This document shows, piece after piece, positions 5,218-9,125 of a stretch of DNA of 9,125 nt (its first letter is position 1; every line of letters starts with the position of its first letter). Location: NCBI GenBank assembly GCA_036263035.1, contig DATAHR010000032.1, positions 1 to 9,125 on the forward strand. The letters run 5' to 3'. The notes below the pieces were generated by a model, which was not told the origin of the DNA, did no database searches, and worked only from the letters and a program-made list of their open reading frames with translations. The position numbers and the translations under genes were made by a program. Origin of the DNA: JAICYJ01 sp036263035 (GTDB lineage: Bacteria > Actinomycetota > Thermoleophilia > Gaiellales > JAICJC01).

Positions 5218-7386
5218 CTACAGCAGCTCGGCAATCACGGCTGCCGCCCGCGCCGCCCCGTCGTCCGGCACCGGCAGGTAGTCCACCTCGCGGCCGATCT
5301 CCTCGGCAATCGCCTCCGCAAGGCCATCAGCCGTCGTCGCTGCGAAGTCCATCCGGCGCCCGGCTCCGTGCCGCTGCAGACGGTGGTGCACGTGCACGTT
5401 CTGCTCGAAGTGCTGGGCCAGGGGGAAGTAGATAAACGGCCGCTCGTTCGCCGCGAGCTCCATCGTCGTCGAGAGGCCTCCATGGCTGACGGCAAGGTCG
5501 GCGGCCGCCAGCCAGCGCCCCAGCTCGTGGACGTACCCGTGCACCTCGAGCCCCTCCGCCGCCGGCAGCGTCGCCGGGTCGATCCGCGGCCCAGTGACCA
5601 GGATCATCCGCAGGCCCGGCACCCGCTCGCGCGCCATGGGGAACGCCTCCGCCGCCCGGCGCAGCAGATCCGTGCAGACCGCCGACCCGCCCGGCGCCAC
5701 GATGCACACGCGCTCGTCGGCCCCGAACCCGAGCTCCGCCCGCAGCTGCTCCCGGTCCTCCAGCCGCCCGGGGACGAACCCGGTCACGTAGCCCGAGAAC
5801 CGGAACCGCTCCTCCGTCCAGGCCCGGATCTCGGGCAGGCCCGGGCCGAGCGTGCCGGGCACGATGTCGTCGGGATCCCCGACGAAGATCGACCGGTCGC
5901 GCAGCCGCGGGTTGCGGGCCACGTGCTCGACCATCTGCGCGTTGGTATCAGCCGCCAGGAACGCCTCCCGCTCGCCACCGTCGGGCATCGGCATCACGCC
6001 GACGAAGTCCGTCAGCCAGACGTACGGGGCGGTCTTCAGCTCCGGGTTCTCGTGCAGGAAGTAGTCGAGCTCCCACGCCTCGTCGGCGATCCACAGGTCG
6101 AACCGCTGCTCCCGCACCAGGTCGTTGAACACCATGAAGTTGGCGACGAACACCTCGTCCAGATGGCGCAGCATCTGGAACGCGTGCAGCTCGTGCGCGC
6201 GCCCGCGCGCGTCGACGACGGCCGCCTCCGGCGCGAGCTGCGCGCTGGCCGGATGCACCCGTTCACCGGATGCCTCGAGCAGCGTTGTCAGCGGAGGCTG
6301 CGCCAGCCACTCGATCTCGAGCTCCGGCTCCAGCCGCCGCAGCTCGCGCGCGATCTCGACATCGCGCCAGGCGTGGCCCAGGCCGATCGGCGAGGACACC
6401 AGCAGCGCCCGCCGTGGACGCGCCGCGGCCGGCGTCCAGGTGCGCGGGGGCGCCGGCGGGACGAACCGCGACGCGAACTCATGGATCATCGTGTTGATCA
6501 GCACCGGATGCCGCACGTTGGGGACGTGCCCGACGCCCTCCAGCGTCACGTGCTCCGCGCCGGTCAGTTCGGCGAACGCCAGGCCGCGGCTGAACGGCTG
6601 GCACCGGTCGTCCGAGCCCTGGACGACGAGCACGGGGCAGCGCACCTGGCGGCAGATCGCCTCGATGCCTTCGCGATCCCCGCCGACCGGATCGGAGTCG
6701 TCGACGGCCAGCATCTCGCCCGTGGTCTCCATGGCGAACGCGACGGCATCCTCGATCGCCTTCTCGGAGTGCGGCTCGGGGAACATCTCGCGGAAGAAGA
6801 ACTCGAGGAAGTCCCGCTGGTGCTCGATGATGTGCCGGCGGTTCTGCTTCGCCCAGCCCTGCGGGTCCTCGACCACCTCGTCCCAGCGCTCCAGCGCGTC
6901 ACCCCGGTTTCGGTGCGGCGGCGTGAGCAGCGGCACGCCGGGAGCGATTGCGAAGATGCCGAGCACGCGATCCGGCTGCGAGGCCGCGATCTGCGCGGCG
7001 GGGTAGACACCGTCGCCGCAGAGGCCGACCAGCACCGCCGACGCCGTGTCGGTCGCGTCGAGCACAGTCAGGCAGTCGGACGCCCACCAGCCGGCCTCCC
7101 AGACGCCGTTGGCGTCGGGATGATCCGAGCGGCCGTTGCCGCGCCCGTCGTAGACGATCACCCGGTGGTGGCGGGCGAGGTAGTGCACCTGCGCCTTCCA
7201 CAGCCGGGAGTGGCTGATCGGGTTGCACGGCAGCAGCACGATCGTCGGCCCGCCGTCGCCGTGCACCTCGTACCACAGGCGAAGGCCGTCCTCCGTGGTT
7301 GCGTATCCGGAGCTGTCCGGCTCCCGTGCCCGGACGTCGGGCCACTCCTCGGTGGTGCCCGCTGGTCGTGTCGCCGTGTCCGTCAC
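5218..7386 (-). CDS. Alpha/beta hydrolase - GT-B glycosyltransferase fusion (complete copy)
   Basis: A 722-residue two-domain enzyme. Residues 27-308 are an alpha/beta hydrolase: HSRLWKAQVHYL and the VIVYDGRGNGRSD strand-turn (76-87), the nucleophile elbow VGLCGDG (120-126) with Cys123 where Ser is usual, the acid-strand motif GSDDRCQP with probable acid Asp260, and GVGHVP with His287. The usual His-Gly oxyanion motif is replaced by PCNP. A Pro/Ala-rich linker (309-325) leads to a GT-B glycosyltransferase (326-722). Its N-lobe opens SSPIGLGHAWRDVEIARELR (331-350). Its C-lobe donor site has HGGLSTTMEL (635-644) and PLAQHFEQN (655-663), as in UDP-glycosyltransferase and MurG-like enzymes. It lacks a signal peptide or membrane helix, so is probably cytosolic. 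GTG 7386 overlaps the upstream paralogue's stop as GTGA, with GGAG 5 nt ahead (7392-7395), which suggests translational coupling. Substrate and donor are unknown. Confidence 0.88.
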   Translation of the reverse strand: MTDTATRPAGTTEEWPDVRAREPDSSGYATTEDGLRLWYEVHGDGGPTIVLLPCNPISHSRLWKAQVHYLARHHRVIVYDGRGNGRSDHPDANGVWEAGWWASDCLTVLDATDTASAVLVGLCGDGVYPAAQIAASQPDRVLGIFAIAPGVPLLTPPHRNRGDALERWDEVVEDPQGWAKQNRRHIIEHQRDFLEFFFREMFPEPHSEKAIEDAVAFAMETTGEMLAVDDSDPVGGDREGIEAICRQVRCPVLVVQGSDDRCQPFSRGLAFAELTGAEHVTLEGVGHVPNVRHPVLINTMIHEFASRFVPPAPPRTWTPAAARPRRALLVSSPIGLGHAWRDVEIARELRRLEPELEIEWLAQPPLTTLLEASGERVHPASAQLAPEAAVVDARGRAHELHAFQMLRHLDEVFVANFMVFNDLVREQRFDLWIADEAWELDYFLHENPELKTAPYVWLTDFVGVMPMPDGGEREAFLAADTNAQMVEHVARNPRLRDRSIFVGDPDDIVPGTLGPGLPEIRAWTEERFRFSGYVTGFVPGRLEDREQLRAELGFGADERVCIVAPGGSAVCTDLLRRAAEAFPMARERVPGLRMILVTGPRIDPATLPAAEGLEVHGYVHELGRWLAAADLAVSHGGLSTTMELAANERPFIYFPLAQHFEQNVHVHHRLQRHGAGRRMDFAATTADGLAEAIAEEIGREVDYLPVPDDGAARAAAVIAELL

Positions 7387-9125
7387 ACCAACTCCGCGAT
7401 CATCGCCGCCGCCCGCGCCGCCCCGTCGTCGGGCACCGGCAGGTAGTCGACCTCGCGGCCGATCTCCTCGGCGATCGCCTGCGCAAGGTCATCAGCCGTC
7501 GTCCCCGCGAACTCCATCCGCCGGCCGGCTCCGTGGCGCTGCAGCCGGTAGTGCACGTGGAGGTTCTGCTCGAAGTGCTGCGCCAGCGGGAAGTAGATGA
7601 ATGGCCGGCGGGCAGCGATCAGCTCCATCGTCGTCGCGAGGCCGCCGTGGCAGATGGCCAGGTCGCAGGCGGCAAGATGCCGGCGCAGCTCGTGGACGTA
7701 TGGCCGCAGCTCCAGCCCGTCGGGTGCGGGCGCCATGTCCGCAGGGTCGAGCCGCGGGCCGCAGACGGCGATCATCCGCAGCGCCGGCACCCGCCGCTTC
7801 GCCTCCGGGAACGCCTGGATCGCGCGACGCAGAAGCCCGCCGCCGACGCCCGTGCCGCCGGGGGTGACGATGCACACCAGCTCGTCCGGGTCATATCCCA
7901 GCTCCGCGCGGAGGGCGTCCCGGTCGCCCAGCTCGCCGGTGTCGAAGGCGCTGACGTACCCGGCGAACTGGTAGTGGTCGACCGTCCAGTCGCGGATCCC
8001 CGGCAGCCCCGGGCCGAACCGGTCGGGCACGATGTCCTCCGGCTCTCCGATGAAGATCGCGCGATCGCGGACGTGCGGGAACCGATCGATCTGCTCCAGC
8101 ATCTCCGCGTTGTAGTCAGCGGTCAGCGCCGCCTCCCGCCCGCCGCCGGCGGGCATCGGCAGCCACCCGACGAAGTCCGTCAGCCAGCAGTAGGCCGACC
8201 GCTTCAGCTCGGGATTCTCGTGGAGGTAGTGGTCGACGTCCCAGCCCTCGTCGGCGATGCACAGGTCGTACGTCCCCTCGGCCATGGCGTCGTGGAAGAC
8301 CATGAAGTTGGCCAGCAGGATCTCGTCCATGCGCCGCGTCGCCTGGAAGGCGTGCAGCTCGTGGTCGCTCGATTCGGATTCGAAATGCGCCGACTCGCTG
8401 GCCAGCTCGGCGCTCATTGGGTGGATCCGCTCCCCGGCCCCGTCCAATACCCGGGTGACAGGATCCTGCGCCAGCCAGTCGATCTCGAGGTCAGGCACGA
8501 GCCGCCGCAGCTCGCGTGCGATAGCGACATCCCGCCAGGCGTGACCGAGCCCGATCGGCGACGAGACGTACAGCGCGCGCCTGGGGCGGTTGCGAGCGCG
8601 CGTCCACGCGGGCGACGAAGCCTGCCCGCCGCCGAGGAACGCTCGGAGCTCGAGGTTCGTGCGAACGGGGTCGCGGCCCTGCGGGCAGTGCCCTGAACCG
8701 GAGAATGTGACGAGCCGGCCGCCGGCAAGCCGCGCAAGCTCCTCGCCCATTCCATGAGGGGTGATCGCATCCTCGTCGCCGTGGATGACGAGCACCGGAC
8801 ACTGCACGCGGCTGCAGAGGTCGCGCGTCCGCTGCTCCGACACCCCCGGAGCGGCCTCGTGGACGATCAGCGTCTCCGGGTCGGTCTCGAGACCCCAGCC
8901 GACGCAGTCCTCGATCGGCTTGCTCGAGTGCGGCTCGGTGAAGACCTGCTCGAAGAAGAACTGCAGGAACCCCGGAAAGTCCCGACGCCAGGAATGTGCG
9001 TTGAACCTCGCCCACCCCTCGTCGATGCCGGAATCCTCCTCGAACGGTCCGGCCGACCTGCGCTCGGCTGACAGGGGCACGCCCACACGCACCCCCGGTG
9101 CGATAAGCACCAGGCCGGCAACCCG
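7383..9125 (-). CDS. Alpha/beta hydrolase - GT-B glycosyltransferase fusion, paralogue (5' end outside window)
   Basis: The frame is open through base 9125. Its first visible residues, RVAGLVLIAPGVRVGVP, align with residues 140 onward of the downstream paralogue, so a GTG at 9110 is internal and about 140 N-terminal residues, including the nucleophile elbow, lie beyond the window. The 580 residues present contain the lid region (FLQFFFEQVFTEPHSSKPIE), the acid-strand motif GDEDAITP and the His motif SGSGHCPQ. After a linker comes the full GT-B part: SSPIGLGHAWRDVAIARELR, the C-lobe HGGLATTMEL and PLAQHFEQN. Compared with its neighbour the hydrolase half is clearly diverged, the N-lobe moderately, and the last 85 residues closely (about 73 of 85 identical by eye). 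It is therefore a tandem duplicate, and the first gene of the operon seen here. The promoter is out of view. Confidence 0.87.
   Translation of the reverse strand, partial: RVAGLVLIAPGVRVGVPLSAERRSAGPFEEDSGIDEGWARFNAHSWRRDFPGFLQFFFEQVFTEPHSSKPIEDCVGWGLETDPETLIVHEAAPGVSEQRTRDLCSRVQCPVLVIHGDEDAITPHGMGEELARLAGGRLVTFSGSGHCPQGRDPVRTNLELRAFLGGGQASSPAWTRARNRPRRALYVSSPIGLGHAWRDVAIARELRRLVPDLEIDWLAQDPVTRVLDGAGERIHPMSAELASESAHFESESSDHELHAFQATRRMDEILLANFMVFHDAMAEGTYDLCIADEGWDVDHYLHENPELKRSAYCWLTDFVGWLPMPAGGGREAALTADYNAEMLEQIDRFPHVRDRAIFIGEPEDIVPDRFGPGLPGIRDWTVDHYQFAGYVSAFDTGELGDRDALRAELGYDPDELVCIVTPGGTGVGGGLLRRAIQAFPEAKRRVPALRMIAVCGPRLDPADMAPAPDGLELRPYVHELRRHLAACDLAICHGGLATTMELIAARRPFIYFPLAQHFEQNLHVHYRLQRHGAGRRMEFAGTTADDLAQAIAEEIGREVDYLPVPDDGAARAAAMIAELV

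Noticed and set aside
4939..7446. An 835-codon open frame on the plus strand, antisense to the complete fusion gene
   Set aside because: Its composition is dominated by Arg, His, Pro, Gln and Ala with no recognisable domain. It is the expected mirror of a GC-rich gene, and the minus-strand frame has clear enzyme motifs.
7299..8696. A 465-codon plus-strand open frame antisense to the second fusion gene
   Set aside because: Same low-complexity Arg/His/Pro-rich shadow. It even repeats patterns of the first shadow because the underlying genes are paralogous.
9108..9110. GTG at 9110 as the true start of the second fusion gene
   Set aside because: The codons before it (reading R-V-A-G-L) remain open and align with the paralogue's DRVLGIF segment, so the gene clearly begins outside the window.

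Overview
This is a chromosomal window from a high-GC bacterium, most likely an actinobacterium. The pointers are strong GC bias at third codon positions, several GTG starts, an ECF-type sigma factor with a SnoaL-like tail (SigX5/SigG type), an actinobacterial-style STAS protein and DHA2 drug-exporter homologues. A deep-branching soil class such as Thermoleophilia would fit, but the sequence alone does not prove it. I see no rRNA, tRNA, CRISPR array, phage or insertion-sequence gene. No gene-free stretch exceeds about 150 bases.

Left part (1-3608), all on the minus strand. Reading leftward there is a DHA2-family 14-helix MFS exporter (2121-3608), a small helical protein I do not recognise (1703-2071), a membrane-anchored TlpA-like thioredoxin (848-1639), and the start of a membrane protein that enters a fibronectin-like and purple-acid-phosphatase-like metallophosphoesterase region as it leaves the window (1-718). 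Between the last two lies the first copy of a 62-bp repeat carrying a perfect 35-bp palindrome.

Middle (3609-4870). A short divergent promoter region separates the exporter from a plus-strand ECF sigma factor with a C-terminal SnoaL-like domain (3723-4724). The sigma gene converges on the next minus-strand operon. The second copy of the 62-bp repeat sits in that convergent gap, suggesting a terminator-like role or a REP-type dispersed element.

Right part (4870-9125), minus strand, the most unusual region. Two tandem paralogous genes each fuse an N-terminal alpha/beta hydrolase to a C-terminal GT-B glycosyltransferase. The upstream copy (7383-9125) runs off the window at its 5' end. The downstream copy (5218-7386) is complete at 722 residues, starts inside the stop of the first (GTGA overlap), and has Cys where the hydrolase nucleophile Ser would be. 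A STAS-domain protein without the phosphorylatable Ser follows 45 nt later. The three genes look like one operon. A plausible reading is two similar but non-identical enzymes that trim an acyl or ester group and glycosylate the same or related metabolites. Substrate and donor cannot be read from sequence.
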